64,000 bases of DNA, taken from Onchidella celtica (lineage: Eukaryota > Mollusca > Gastropoda > Systellommatophora > Onchidiidae). Shown here one piece after another: positions 32,254-42,855 of this stretch; positions within the stretch are counted from its first letter, which is position 1, and each line of letters starts with the position of its first letter. The notes beneath the pieces are model-generated. The model made no database searches. It saw nothing but the letters and a program-made list of their open reading frames with translations, and had not been told where the DNA came from. Location of the stretch: contig OZ007570.1 in NCBI GenBank assembly GCA_963931925.1, forward strand, positions 60,782,432 to 60,846,431, written 5' to 3'. The position numbers and the translations under genes were made by a program.

Positions 32254-32568
32254 CAGTGGCGTAGCGTGTAGAGGGGTGGGGTGGGGGTGCCACAGGGGTG
32301 GTTACCTTAAGCCCCAAATTCTTAGGGGTGCAAAATTTCAGAAGAAAAAAAGAATGGATTCCCAATAATAAATAACTTTAAAAAATAAAAATATACCCCC
32401 CCCCCCCCCCCCCGACACAGAAAATCTCTCATTGTTCGAACATCGAACACAGTTTTTCAACATGACAGGGCAAATAAACATTGCTACGTGCTGACAGCCC
32501 ACGGGTCGGGGGGGGGGGGGGCAATTCTTGCCTTGCACCGGGCTCTGGCAACCCAGGCTACACCACTG
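32254..32568. mobile_element. Short hAT-like MITE
   Basis: Starts CAGTGGCGTAGCGTG and ends GGCTACACCACTG, so the inverted termini read CAGTGGCGTAG / CAGTGGTGTAG. The flanking octamers ACAACGAC and CTAACGAC match at 6 of 8 positions, fitting an aged hAT target duplication. The interior holds a C run (32396-32413) and a G run (32508-32521) and no coding region. Confidence 0.7.
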
Positions 32569-33890
32569 CTAACGACTACTAACGAGACGGATCTAGAGTT
32601 TGTAAATTAACATGTCCATGTCACAATGCGTTTGATTTAGAAGAGATCATACAGTGAACAATAACGCGGTGGTTACGTCTCAAAAAGGTCAGTGACCTGA
32701 TGCATGGAAATACGGCTTGCGCTTGGCGCGGTCAGCTTGACCTTCCCGACTTTTGCTGCCCGTGCGGCGTGAGCGCTTGCGAGTAAATACCGACAATTGC
32801 CGCCCCATCGCAGGGTGAGGGTTTTAATATCACATTACAGACTCACTTGAATGTAGGGTCAAAGTGTGTCATACCGGCGAAGCATTATGTACATGTAGTT
32901 TGTTCACCGTGGTGTGATCACGGTTTAGTTGGATTTTCTCAGCTATTACGAAATACAGAGTCCTGAATTTTTGCATGCAGTCTTACATTTATCATGACCC
33001 TACAAATCTTGAATTTGAAGTTTGTGCACAGCACCGTTCTTTCAAAGCGGCGAATTCCTTTGATATTTTCTGTTTTCAATTTCATGGGCCCCAAATTTAC
33101 AGATGTTTACAGTATGCGTGTGTTCCGACATGATCTGTCACTTCTCGTTTCCCTGTAGTAAATTCCTAAATATAGTAACAATCGGTGGTGTATTGCAGCG
33201 GTGTAGCATCACGTCACGGACTTGAGGTTTGCTTTACATATGCATTTATTGTTCCTTTCCTGTAAGATAAAGCTCCTACAGATTCATTACTTATCTATTG
33301 AAAACAACCTTCTAGTTATGCTAAACGGTAATATCAAATGAAAGATAAAGTTTGTAAAGTAGCTAGGCTTTCCAATCTGTAATAAGTTGTGAGAAATACA
33401 CACATCGAGGTATGAACACCCTTTCCCCTCTGACTGAGTCCCTGTCATTGCAAGAGCATGGCCTTGTGGGTACAATGATCAGGTTGCGGACTTGGGACAG
33501 ATTAGCCCTAAAAAGGATTTTTATTGCTGTTGCTGTTGTTGTTGTTGTTTCAAAACAGGCAAGAACTTTTTGATGTTTTTTTAAAATGTTTTACCATCTA
33601 GCATTAAAGCATCTGGGAGGGAGAGAGAGAGGGAGGGAAGGGTGGTGCTTCGAATCACGTAAATTAATGTCTGCTTGTACTGAAAAAACCCCGCTCAATG
33701 TCATGTTTGTTGGTGAATACACACAAGAGTCATGAAATACTCAGTGAATACAAGGAGGCATTTTTTGTTATTCTCTCATCCTCCTTCCATTATTATTTTA
33801 TACACACCTTTGTGTACATGTGAATTTTTATGTCTCTTTTTCTGTATAATCTGTCTGATTCTTATTCTGTGTCTTTCTGAGTGTTATATA
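32569..33890. other. Unassigned DNA
   Basis: Nothing recognised apart from the GGGAGAGA repeat copy at 33601-33642 and a short GTTGTT tract near 33530. Confidence 0.4.
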
Positions 33891-34000
33891 TGTCACGCAT
33901 AATGTGTACAGGTGCCTTATGTGTACATTAGGCAGGCCAAGTTGCCTAATGTGTACATTAGGCACGTCCTCTGCCTATTGTTTAACTTAGACAAAATGCT

Positions 34001-34022
34001 TGCCTAATGTGCACATTAGGCA
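34001..34022. repeat. Perfect 22-bp palindrome in the Ginger-like left flank
   Basis: The halves TGCCTAATGTG and CACATTAGGCA are exact complements. Further half-sites with GCCTAATGTG or ATTAGGCA occur on both sides of the integrase gene. Confidence 0.9.
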
Positions 34023-34487
34023 GGGTTTTCAGATTAGGCAAGGGCATTTTGCCTAATGTGAACAGAGACAATGTTTTCAGATTAGGCAAGGCCATTTTGT
34101 CTAATGTGAACAGAGTTATGAAAGTATCAACTCACTTGAGTGAAACTATAAACAACAAGCTTAACCACACAACAATGTGCCTTAGTCAGTGTGTTGCCAG
34201 TGAGTGAAGTGAATTCAGACCTTGGATCACACAACACTATGCCTTAAATCTTAATCAGTGTGTTTCCATACATGACTTGAAATTCAAGAGGTCTACAGAC
34301 GTGTGCACACTGTCTTTTTTTTTATTCCATTTCAATTTTGGTTTGGATTTGATTCTGCAATCTACCACAGAGCGTGATTTGATCGAAGGTAAATATTACT
34401 TATGTGATGTATCTCTCTGTTGTTCCTCTCTGCTATTTTATTGCTGTTGTTGTTGTTGCTGTTGTCGTAATTGTTGTTGTTGTTGTT

Positions 34488-34847
34488 GAACACACGAGAC
34501 GTCACTGTGAATTCAAAACAAGCCGTGGTGATAATCTAAAGACTTAAGGTAATTAGGCCTACGTTATTGTTGTTGTTGAACACACGAGACGTCACTGTGA
34601 ATTCAAAACAAGCCGTGGTGATAATCTAAAGACTTAAGGTAATTAGGCCTACGTTATTGTTGTTGTTGAACACACGAGACGTCACTGTGAATTCAAAACA
34701 AGCCGTGGTGATAATCTAAAGACTTAAGGTAATTAGGCCTACGTTATTGTTGTTGTTGAACACACGAGACGTCACTGTGAATTCAAAACAAGCCGTGGTG
34801 ATAATCTAAAGACTTAAGGTAATTAGGCCTACGTTATTGTTGTTGTT
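34488..34847 (+). repeat. Four perfect 90-bp tandem repeats
   Basis: Units start GAACACACGAGACGTCACTG at 34488, 34578, 34668 and 34758 and appear identical. Each ends with AATTAGGCCTACGTTATTG and GTT repeats. They lie about 80 bases upstream of the integrase start codon, within the element's 5' region, so they could act as promoter or binding repeats. Each unit contains GACGTCAC (CRE-like). Confidence 0.93.
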
Positions 34848-34928
34848 GTTGTTGTTGTTTTTTTGTTCCCGCTGTTGCTGTAGCTAAGTTTTTTTCCTTT
34901 CTATTTTTTCTTTCTTCAGCAACATCAA

Positions 34929-36814
34929 ATGGACCGAACTGCCTTCGAGACTAAGCTGAGGGAAACTCTGGAGGGCAAGGCTTCCAATGTTGTTCTGCAA
35001 TCTACCACAGAGCGTGATCAAGTCATCGAAGAGTTGCTCAGAATCAATTCTGTGGGTGCAAAGACAACTTCTGATTTCAACTGTAAAAGAAGGTTTGAAA
35101 TTTTACGGGTCGGCAATGCGGACAGACTCATTCGCCGAAGGAAAGAGCCAGACGCTGTTAATTTTAAGTTTGTTGCTTCCCTTGAAGAAGTCTTTGACAT
35201 TGTCAAAGTTGCTCACGAGACTATTGGACATGGGGGTGGTAAGAAAGCAATTGCAGAAGTGAAAAAAAGTATTGTAACATCACCCAAGAAGCATGTTATC
35301 TGTACATATCGTTTTGTGAACACTGCCATCAAAAGAAGGCAAGAAAGTTGCCAAAAGGTCTGGTAGTTAAACCCGTGCGCAGTCATCACATTTTTTCCAG
35401 GTGTCAAATTGATCTCATAAATTTTCAAACTTTGCCTGACGGTGATTTCAAATATATCATGACTTATGTGAACCATTTCAGCAAATTTTGCACATTGCGT
35501 CCACTTGCGTCAAAAAGAGCAGAGGAGGTGGCAGCCAATCTTCTTGATATATTTCTGACATTCGGGGCACCTGCCATTTTGCAATCAGACAACGGGCGAG
35601 AATTTGTAAATGCCGTTATTGCGGAGCTATCAACCCTCTGGCCAGAAATGAAATTGGTGACTGGCCGCCCACGGCATCCCCAGAGCCAAGGTGCGGTTGA
35701 GCGCCTGAATGGAGTTATTCAGGATAAACTAGTGATTTGGATGAGAGAAAACAATAGTAAAAAATGGTCAGTGGGTCTCAAATTTGTGCAATGGCAAATA
35801 AACATTAGCCAACACGAAACTACCGGCTTTAGTCCATTTAAAATTACGTTTGACAACGATCCGCAAGTTGGACTGGGGTCGTCTCTCCTGCCAGGTGAAG
35901 CTTTGCGTGAAATATCGACCGAAGAAGATATTGAGGCATTTTTAGAAACCAGAGGGGGAGATGTAAGAGACACAGAGGAAGATAACGACACAGAAACAGC
36001 AGCAATGGGAGAGATAATGACAGAAACAGAAGCAGTCACCGAGATGGTTGCTGTGACTGAAAATGCAGTGAGAGTGGAAGAAGCAGATACGATGACTAGT
36101 GCAATTGTGACAGAAAGTGACGCAGACACAGATGTATTGGCACACGAAGACGTAGAGATGGCAGAGGAAGATGACGACACAGAAACAGCAGCAATGGGAG
36201 AGATAATGACAGAAACACAAGCAGTCACAGAGATGGTTGCTGTGACTGAAGAGGTGGCATCACCCACAGAGGACAATGAAGTGGAAGATGATGAAGCCAC
36301 TACAATGGCAGGAACATCAACATCAGCGGCAGTGGGAGCATCAGACATAGACTATTTCCGGCAAATAAGAAACATCGCCAATGCAGGGCAATCGAAGGCA
36401 GCAGACAGAAAGGCACGTCGCGGGAAACAACTGCTTAGGCCATTACTTGTTGGACAATGTGCAACGCTTCGAGTTCCCGACGTGGATCGAGGCCCAGCAG
36501 ATCCAAAAAATATTCTAGTGGTCGTCATCAAAGAACAGGATGGTCTGTACACAGTTGGTTGCCGCGAGGGAATACTGCATTCCAAATTTACATCAGCTGA
36601 TCTGGATCGTATAGACCACGCTTTAATGACAGTCAATGATGTTCTTGAGGTTTATTTATCATTGAGATCAGCAACAGCAAAGGCAACTGGTGGTCAAGGC
36701 TTTCAGAAATGCCAATGCAAAACAGACTGTACGTCAGGAAGGTGTACCTGCTTAAAAAAACGAATGATGTGCAACTCTCGTTGCCATCCCGGCAGAGCAT
36801 GCAAAAACGTCTGA
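34929..36814 (+). pseudogene. Integrase-like transposase (Ginger/GIN type) with one frameshift
   Basis: The first frame (34929 to 35366) carries an N-terminal region and the histidines of a zinc domain (HETIGHGGGKKA). The matching CEHC cysteines (from 35315) and everything after lie in the other frame, open from 35315 to 36814, so one base appears lost near 35310. The catalytic core has Asp at 35411-35413 (CQIDLINF), Asp at 35588-35590 (SDNGREF) and Glu at 35699-35701 (GAVERLNG); Asp-Glu spacing is 36. An acidic Thr/Glu-rich linker contains an 88-base duplication (35975-36062 and 36164-36251, 63 codons apart). The C-terminus is a cysteine-rich tail (CQCKTDCTSGRCTC then CNSRC). Genomic expression through ribosomal frameshifting is possible but unsupported. 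Confidence 0.72.
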
Positions 36815-37170
36815 AAACTATGTATTATTATGTATTATAAGTGCATTAAATTATGTGATTTTGTCCCTTTGCATATTGGACATTTGATGCTTTATAATTG
36901 TTTCCCAATATTTTTAATAAATGTTCTTCTTTTCAAATTGTTCAATATGACTCAAAGCTATTGTAAACATTGTAAATGTTATGTGTTGTATCCTATTCTA
37001 AAAAGTGAGCGTGACATATAAATTTATTTACCAACTGTACACATTAGGCAATGTTATTCACTTTCTGTTCACATTGGACAAAATGTGCATGCATAATGTG
37101 AACATTAGGCAATTTTCTGCCTAATGTTGACAGCATTCAACATTAGGCAAACCATTTTGCCCAATGTATA

Positions 37171-38010
37171 TAATTCTCTTTTTCTCGATGTCTATTTCTC
37201 TGTCTGTTTTGCTTCCTCCTCCTCCTCCCCCCCCCCTCTCTCTCTCTCTCTCTGAGCTCGTTTGTTTGCCTGCCATCTCTTCCTCCCTATGTCTCCCCCC
37301 CCCCCCCTCCCAACCCTCTATTTGGACATCCTGTGAATGAAAGGTTATTTATAGAATCTAGATCAGCATTATCTGGCGCAAGTGGGGGAAGGAGAGGAGG
37401 GGGGGGGGTGGCAAGACAGATAACGATACTAGGCCTGGTGCATGGGAAATTGTGCAACAGTGTAGCGCTAGCTGATTGGCTCGCAGTTATTGCGGAAGTT
37501 GACCCAAATTTCGGGGAAACTATAGCTTCAACAGAGGAAACTCGAACTAGGCGCCCCAGAACTCGAACCTACTTAAATCGCTTCAATGAAAAAGGTAAAG
37601 ATAATGTCATAATCCCCACATCATAAGATTATGAAGGAACTTAGGCCTCCAATGAATTCATGAAAGGCTTTATAAATTATAGCCGCCGAGCCTAAAATTG
37701 TACAAAATATTATATTATTAGGCATAGAAAGACATAATGATGTACGTGGGCATATTTTAAAAGGCCTTGAAGTTCACTATACATGTATTTTAATACTTTC
37801 GTTGATTTTGAGTCACAGCTGGGATGAAAAGAAGAAAGTGTTCCAACATTTTGAGCAGGAAGAAAAAAAGCTTTTTTTTTTCAATAGAATTAAAAGGTAT
37901 GGCAGAAAATTCCGCCCAGTGCCTTAATTTACACACTGGTGATCAATATTCAACTTTAAAAATCACATCTGTATGTGTTCCACGAGTAAATGGGCCAACT
38001 AGTAATCATA
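37171..38010. other. Unassigned DNA with C/CT tracts
   Basis: CCTCC, C and CT tracts lie at about 37215-37310. A 97-codon plus frame (37333-37626) has an Arg/Thr-rich end but no recognised motif and an upstream G run, so it is not called as a gene. Confidence 0.4.
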
Positions 38011-38017
38011 ATCTGTA

Positions 38018-38557
38018 GCCGTATGCATGAACTGTGCGTAACTGGTTACACGGTGGTATAGGCCTTACACGTCGGTGCAAAACGCTACCCGGTATGCATG
38101 AACTTTGCGTAGGCCTACACCAAAGTGTAAAAGGTTTGTAACTTTACACTTTCTGCGAGGACGACCAAATCAGCTCCGCAGTGCATAACAACCTTGGAAA
38201 AGAGGCGTCCGCTAGAAAAAAAAAAAGAAAGGAGGTAACATAACTAATATTTTATTCCAACCCACGGCGTCACGGGTCAAGGGGAAAAAAATGATTTCTA
38301 TTCTCTTCGATCTCTTAGTTTGTTTGATCGGCGTTGTTTTCTCGTGGCATTGATTGGTCGGCACAAATTCTGTGCAAGCACAATGTCAATTTTTGTTACA
38401 GCAGAAAGCGGCAATTGGTGCGTAGAGAGGCGTGTGTGTAAATTTAGTTCATGCATACCGACTAAATCTGAGTTTACACCAAGGTGGCCCTACGCACTAC
38501 CCAGCCTACACCATGGTGTAAAACAGGCGAATTTACACCAAGTTCATGCATACAGCC
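38018..38557. mobile_element. MITE with nested inverted ATGCATGAACT boxes
   Basis: The left end GCCGTATGCATGAACTG and the right end AAGTTCATGCATACAGCC are inverted copies. An inner pair (CCGGTATGCATGAACTT near 38089 and AGTTCATGCATACCGAC near 38444) repeats the layout, with ACACCA..TGGTGTAAA boxes beside each. No coding region. The target duplication is unclear. Confidence 0.65.
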
Positions 38558-39289
38558 ACTGGTTCACGCGTGACTTGGATTCACATAACGAAGGTCCGTT
38601 ATCTCTGCACTAGCTCTCCTCCCCCCCCCCCTCCCTCATTTTTCGGGGGTAGTCAACTACCTCGTTTCTGCCAATCCAGCAAGGGTGTCCTATAATGACA
38701 ATACAACTGCCAAAGGGATGAGAACATTGGATGACAGTGTGGTGAGACAACAGAAGAACAAAAGTAAACGCAATAGTTTTCCACCTACGGTATTCAAACG
38801 AGTTTTCGAATAGAAGGAAGAGAAATAGCACATGTATATGACTCATCAACAATAACGCATCCTTCCTTCGGTTTCTGTGGTTGTGTGAATCAAAGATACC
38901 ACTAATATTTTCGTAGTAATATCCTTTGATTTTTCTATGGCCTATACAAGGAAGTGAAAATCCTAAATCCTAAACTCTAAATTTTAGGGTCTTCGAAATC
39001 ATATTTTAGGAAATCTGCTATTGTGGTTCTCATATCGGAATTTGTTCATAACGACATTTGCATCGTGCGCGAAATTTGGTGTTTTTCCTACTTGATTTCC
39101 ACTACATGTATTTTTATCCAGATTTCCTCTCCAAGTAGGAAAACTGTCGATTGAGGCTATGTTATAATACCTCAGGTTTGGGTGAGACTGAAAAAACTGG
39201 TTTAAGTCTGTGGAAAAAGTGTCCATTTTTAAAGTATTCTTATCGTGTCCTACGCTGATTTTGTTACTGTTGGTACTGCATTCTGCACT
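38558..39289. other. Unassigned DNA
   Basis: No gene or repeat recognised other than a C run near 38618-38628. Confidence 0.35.
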
Positions 39290-39493
39290 GTCCCTCTGAG
39301 TTTTGACTCAGAGCATCGGCGCGACGACGGTCAGTTTGCACTTTTCACTGTCTTTCTTGTGTACTCTGTTTAACTGGTATTCAGAGCTCCATCAATGTTC
39401 AGTTTCACTTGTAAAAGTAAATCGTTTCATTGAAGCACTGTTACACTGGGAAAAATTCTTAAAAATAGTTTTGTATGGGCGATAGAATGCGCA

Positions 39494-39501
39494 TGACGTC
39501 A
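39494..39501. promoter_or_regulatory. CRE palindrome upstream of the THAP-like frame
   Basis: TGACGTCA, followed 32 bases later by AAGATGGCCGG, the YY1-like start-site context common at animal first exons. Confidence 0.45.
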
Positions 39502-39589
39502 CAGAGTTTTTGTTTTGTACTTCCGCCAAACAAGATGGCCGGTGGATCAGCTGATGAGTGTAACTTCGAGATGTGTCTAAGCAGTTAAA

Positions 39590-39853
39590 ATGACTGCTGG
39601 TTGCATTGCAGTTGACTGTTGTGACAGGGGTGGAAAGGATGGATCCAAACTGGTCCGATTCCCTACCATCCATGTAAACAAGAGAAAGGAAGTGAAAGAG
39701 TTGACCGAACGTCTCCCATGTGCGTATACACACGTGTCATTGTTTACAGTAGTGAACTCGCCGCCGATTGGTTCGCGACGCCTTAAGTGGGTCCGGACAG
39801 ACAAGATGGTGGATATGCGCATTCTACCTATAGGTTTCAAAAGAATTTCGTAA
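39590..39853 (+). CDS. Putative first exon with N-terminal half of a THAP-type zinc finger
   Basis: An ATG opens an 87-codon frame that starts with a Cys-x4-Cys pair (GCIAVDC) followed about 15 residues later by a VRFPTIHVNKRKEV segment. This matches the start of THAP DNA-binding domains (C2CH; Cys-Cys, then an RFP box). The conserved Trp, the second Cys-His pair and the AVPTIF box are missing. Either a splice donor lies shortly after the KELTER segment or the copy is broken. THAP domains occur in host regulators and in P-element and Kolobok transposases. The rest of the frame after about residue 42 is probably not protein. Confidence 0.38.
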   Translation: MTAGCIAVDCCDRGGKDGSKLVRFPTIHVNKRKEVKELTERLPCAYTHVSLFTVVNSPPIGSRRLKWVRTDKMVDMRILPIGFKRIS

Positions 39854-40764
39854 ATGTGTATAAAAGTTTTTAAATCTAGATTCTAGCCTCTTTCAGAAAG
39901 AACAAGGCCCGCTGTGGGTCCACGTCAGAAAATAATTCTGTCATGGATCCGCAGGCATAGTACCTTCTTCGGATATTCATGAAATCTACACATTGTTAAA
40001 GTATGTTTTATTGATAGTTGACAATTGCACTATCCGTACATCAAGCTGAAAAATCGTACAATGCTGATTTTTCACTCCCCATTTCCGCCCGCCTTTCAAC
40101 CTCCACTTTGTATTCAGCGCAGGCGTTTGCAGTTTCATTTCATATGGCGTGTTAAATGCACATGTTTAATCCCTTTTTTTAAAATCCTTTATAGTCTGTG
40201 TTTACTGCACCGAGCACTGTCAATAGAGGGCCTTGCAGTGAAGAAGAAGGTCATTTCTAGCTATCGGCGTCGCTATCTTGAACCGAGAAAATAAAACAAA
40301 CAAACAAAAATACAACTCGGATCCATTCACTCAGGTTCGACCACAGACTAATAAATTAACCAGACTGGAAACACAAGCTTCGGGCTGTGTCGATTTTTAC
40401 GGAAGTTAATGACATGCGGCCTTATAACCAACGTGGCCGCCGCTCGGGAAATTCCGATTCTAGTTCTATCTGCAGTAGAAATTTCTTTTTATTTGTCAAG
40501 ATTGGTTGTACATGTATTAATAATGCCATAACTCGCCTATCATTTCATTTTATTGTCTACAGCTGCCTTTTTTCTATTGTTATTAATGATGACCGTGTGG
40601 ACTTTTAGCGACCGCTGCATTGTAGCTATGCTGAAGCGTCGGTCGCAACCGTAAACCTAATGTGGCGGATGGTTCATGACCTTTCGCTGTTTTGTGACGT
40701 CACACAACGGCCTCATCCAGTCTGGGTATTTTATTAGCCTGTGGGTTCGACTAGATACTTTGTT

Positions 40765-41400
40765 GTACTTTTCAGGACCACTTTGATGTCAAATGCAATA
40801 ATGGATTTTTAATATATTTTTAAAAATCTTTTTGTATAATACATGTTCAAAAATAGTAAGTAGGTCGCTTATTCAATGGATCCGTCCACGGTTGGATCCT
40901 ATGACGTCAAAGGAGATAAAAAAAATAAGAAAAAACGTCTAACAAGGAACATGTTTTTGCTCCTTTTCTTTAAATCCTTCTTCTCAAACCTTTTTTGTCA
41001 GTTAACCGAAACTTGGGCTAAACGTCTTATTGCAATTACAATCGCTTGTTATGAATCTAGCTTATAGCTTTTAGAGCAAAGAAGTTTGTTCTTTTTAGCA
41101 ATGCTAACAAATTACACTCCGAATCTGCTTGACACTTTGACACACAATGGAGAAGGCCTGTAGAACTAGAAGTAGTGCGTTGTATGTAACTCAGTTCAGC
41201 CAAAATGTGGAGATAGAATATTGTCATTCCTTATAAGGGGGCGATTTGTTATCTTCTGTTCATCTCTAATACATTCCATCCAAGCAAGACGGCAAAGTTA
41301 AAAAAACGGTTTGACAGGAAATTGTCCAGATGTTTCAACATCCAAAGCAAACATCGGCGAGTAGAAGACAAATGGATGAATAAACAAACTGAACGGGCGC
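40765..41400 (+). repeat. GGAT-tailed repeat family, copy A
   Basis: Begins around GGACCACTTTGATGTCAAATG and contains GGATCCTATGACGTCAAAGG with AGATAAAAA. It ends with ACAAATGGATGAATAAAC. A diverged copy follows immediately (41.40-42.48 kb) and a third lies at 48.27-48.89 kb. Confidence 0.6.
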
Positions 41401-42480
41401 CTTTCTTAGGTCCACTTTGTCTTCAAATGGAGTGCCGGATTCAAAACTTGTCTTCACTTTTTTTAAAATTCATATAATTATACTCAAAGGGTCTCTTATT
41501 CACTAGATCCGACTCTATTTGGATTCTATGACGTCAAAGGAGATAAAAACGTATAAAAAGAAAATACCGCGTGACAGGTAAAGTGATTTTTGTTGGGCAA
41601 TTGTGGCTTTTTTTTTTTTTTAAATGTCTCTCCATAAAACGTTTTTTTCATTTGAATATCACATAGGCCAACTGGTTTGTATGGCATTTACAATGGCTTG
41701 TTCTGTGAAATACAGACGAAATCACACCTTGTGTCAATACAGGGAATTTATTATACTCTCTTTAGTTTCTGATTTAATAAATTAGTCCATCCCAGCAGTA
41801 GGGCAAAGAAGAATATGAACAGTTTCAAGGAGTATAAAAAAGAAATTGCCCCCAATCCGTAGTAACATCCGTGGATAGATGGGCGAATGGGTGGATGGAT
41901 GGATGGATGGACGGATGGAAGTGTGGGTGTGTGGATGGTTGAATGGATGGACGGATGGATGGATGTGTGGCTGTGGGGGTGGTTGGATGGATGGCTCGAT
42001 TGATGGATGGATGTGTGGATGGTTGAATGGATGGATGTGTGGGTGTGGGGATGGTTGGATGGATGGCTAGATGGATGGATGGATGTGTGGATGGTGGAAT
42101 GGATGGATGTGTGGATGGTGGAATGGATGGATGTGTGGCTGTGGGGGTGGTTGGATGGATGGCTAGATTGATGGATGGATGTGTGGATGGTTGAATGGGT
42201 GGATGTGTGGCTGTGGGGGTGGTTGGATGGATGGCTAGATTGATGGATGGATGTGTGGATGGTTGAATGGATGGATGTGTGGGTGTGGGGATGGTTGGGT
42301 GGATGGCTAGATGGATGGATGGATGTGTGGATGGTGGAATGGATGGATGTGTGGATGGTGGAATGGATGGATGTGTGGATGGTGGAATGGATGGATGTGT
42401 GGCTGGTGGAATGGATGGCTAGATGGATGGACGGATGTGTGGATGGTGGAATGGATGGATAGATGTATGGATGGATGAAA
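41400..42480 (+). repeat. GGAT-tailed repeat family, copy B with 600-bp GGAT/GTGT minisatellite
   Basis: The body (41.40-41.88 kb) shares ATTCTATGACGTCAAAGGAG with copy A and TATCACATAGGCCAA with copy C. From 41880 it runs into GGATGGATGTGTGGATGG-type higher-order repeats. Long His/Pro/Ile-rich minus-strand and Trp/Met/Gly-rich plus-strand frames are by-products of the tetranucleotide. Confidence 0.85.
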
Positions 42481-42792
42481 GCATTTATATAAACATCTAT
42501 CTGTCCACCGCTGTTTATCCCTCCGTGCACCATCTATCCATCCTGCCCCACCTCACGCAAATCTGTCAGCGTCTGCAATCGCAAAAAAAAAAAAAAGCAA
42601 AAAACAAACAACTTGATAACACCCTGAATACAAACACGTAGATCTATTTCCCCCTTGAGCAAATGATCACAAAACACAACAGCTGTTAATTAGTCTATAA
42701 ACGAAACTATCAATTCCTGATAAGTCGTTCATATATAACGCGTCAAATTACGGTAAATTCTATTCCTATTAATAATTAGGCTCTGCCTATGT

Positions 42793-42855
42793 TATGATAA
42801 GATAAGATAAGATAAGATAAATTTTATTCGTCCTTGACTGTGTTTGCCACTAACA
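42793..42855 (-). repeat. LINE-like 3' tail with (GATAA)n
   Basis: GATAAGATAAGATAAGATAA continuing to ATTTTATTCGTCC is the complement of the (TATCT)n tail seen at 62045-62090. It suggests a minus-strand 3' end of a Rex1/L2-like LINE or a derived SINE. Confidence 0.5.

Larger units (their letters stand above)
33900..37170 (+). mobile_element. Ginger/GIN-like integrase DNA element with palindromic flanking repeats
   Basis: An integrase gene (34929-36814) lies between two clusters of ATTAGGCA/TGCCTAAT words. The left cluster is at about 33909-34115 and the right at about 37036-37170. The left cluster has an exact 22-bp palindrome (34001-34022: TGCCTAATGT-GC-ACATTAGGCA) and a near copy at 33944-33965. 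Opposed copies at both sides suggest subterminal transposase-binding sites. Ends and target duplication were not fixed; a TTATATA at both edges is a candidate. Ginger elements are DNA transposons whose transposase resembles Ty3 integrase; the assignment is by motif. Confidence 0.6.
39290..39960 (+). repeat. Longer copy of the 1.89-2.20 kb repeat, carrying a THAP-like frame
   Basis: The ends match the earlier repeat (GACGACGGTCAGTTTGCAC.. TATTCAGAGCT, and TAGCCTCTTTCAGAAAGAAC). The central 450 bases, absent from the other copy, hold a CRE and the THAP-like open frame. If the relationship is real, the THAP frame belongs to a transposon. Confidence 0.4.

Noticed and set aside
34488-34847. CRISPR array
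   Set aside because: The four 90-bp units are directly adjacent and identical with no spacers, and the context is an animal transposon.
36700-36814. Independent metallothionein-like peptide
   Set aside because: The Cys-rich stretch is the in-frame C-terminal tail of the integrase frame.
37333-37626. 97-codon plus-strand gene next to the Ginger-like element
   Set aside because: Starts in a region with G runs, shows no family motif or splice support, and composition is not convincingly coding.
41751-42533. 260-codon His/Pro/Ile-rich minus-strand frame
   Set aside because: Translation of the GGAT tetranucleotide array; the same kind of frame appears in the 48.6-kb array.
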